Shown here one piece after another: positions 63,974 to 64,000 of a stretch of DNA of 64,000 nucleotides. The translations under genes were made by a program, and so were the position numbers. The stretch spans positions 1 through 64,000 of the forward strand of contig JAZQVO010000017.1 of assembly GCA_045631905.1 (NCBI GenBank), read 5' to 3'. The number at the start of each line of letters is the position of its first letter. The first letter of the stretch is position 1. Under the pieces are notes generated by a model that saw only the letters and a list, made by a program, of their open reading frames with translations, was not told where the DNA came from and searched no databases. This DNA is from HGM04593 sp045631905. Lineage in GTDB: Bacteria > Bacteroidota > Bacteroidia > Bacteroidales > Bacteroidaceae.

Positions 63974-64000
63974 AGAATTATTAAAGATTTTTACAACACT

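Overview
The window is about 64 kb from a Bacteroidales bacterium, most likely an uncultured gut-type lineage. The evidence is the promoter grammar (TTG about 19-23 bp upstream of TAnnTTTG, with TATCTTTG, TACCTTTG and TACTTTTG recurring), a serine palmitoyltransferase for sphingolipids, the Bacteroidetes form of RNA polymerase omega next to a DUF4293 gene, many short-spaced lipoproteins, and two giant secreted proteins with a Prevotella-like C-terminal tail. I cannot place it below the order.

Layout. 1-8.1 kb: end of a sugar MFS transporter and galK, tex on the opposite strand, then transketolase, rpiB and a MATE exporter. 8.3-14.2 kb (minus): a sugar-nucleotide-type nucleotidyltransferase, then an envelope cluster with a DUF5723 protein, a large lipoprotein and a FadL-type porin. 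14.6-30.8 kb (minus): two copies of a two-gene module. Each has one giant secreted multidomain protein (2828 and 2225 aa) followed by a small protein of about 60 aa; the two small proteins are divergent except for the shared C-terminus LGSWENIWG. Each module has its own promoter and terminator. 31.0-31.5 kb: three degenerate tRNA-Pro-like units, tandem and separated by terminator hairpins, beside an intact tRNA-Pro(TGG). 31.5-36.2 kb (minus): serine palmitoyltransferase, then a Wzc-like tyrosine autokinase and its Wza-like export lipoprotein. 36.4-39.0 kb (plus): mltG and a secreted GH20 hexosaminidase, translationally coupled. 39.2-43.1 kb: a 6S-like RNA (the Bacteroidales-1 position, downstream of rplT, opposite strand) and thrS-infC-rpmI-rplT. 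43.3-64 kb: housekeeping genes, mostly minus strand, including a TPR protein, def, ruvX, rhaM, a SPOR lipoprotein, cbpA-like dnaJ, tspO, a nucleotidase, a HAD phosphatase, sulP, a thioesterase, mscS, bcp, a DsbA-like protein, rpoZ, bamD, uvrB, an RsmI-like methyltransferase, a GT2 glycosyltransferase and mtaB.

How the genes work together. Galactose uptake and phosphorylation feed central metabolism; transketolase and RpiB form a non-oxidative pentose phosphate pair. The envelope theme is strong: BamD, the FadL-type porin, Wza/Wzc export, MltG, GH20, sphingolipid synthesis and many lipoproteins. The giant-plus-small modules are the best candidate for an undescribed system. They look like surface or secreted carbohydrate- or matrix-binding proteins, each paired with a small co-transcribed partner of unknown role. 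All assignments come from reading the sequence and recalled family knowledge; no database search was run.
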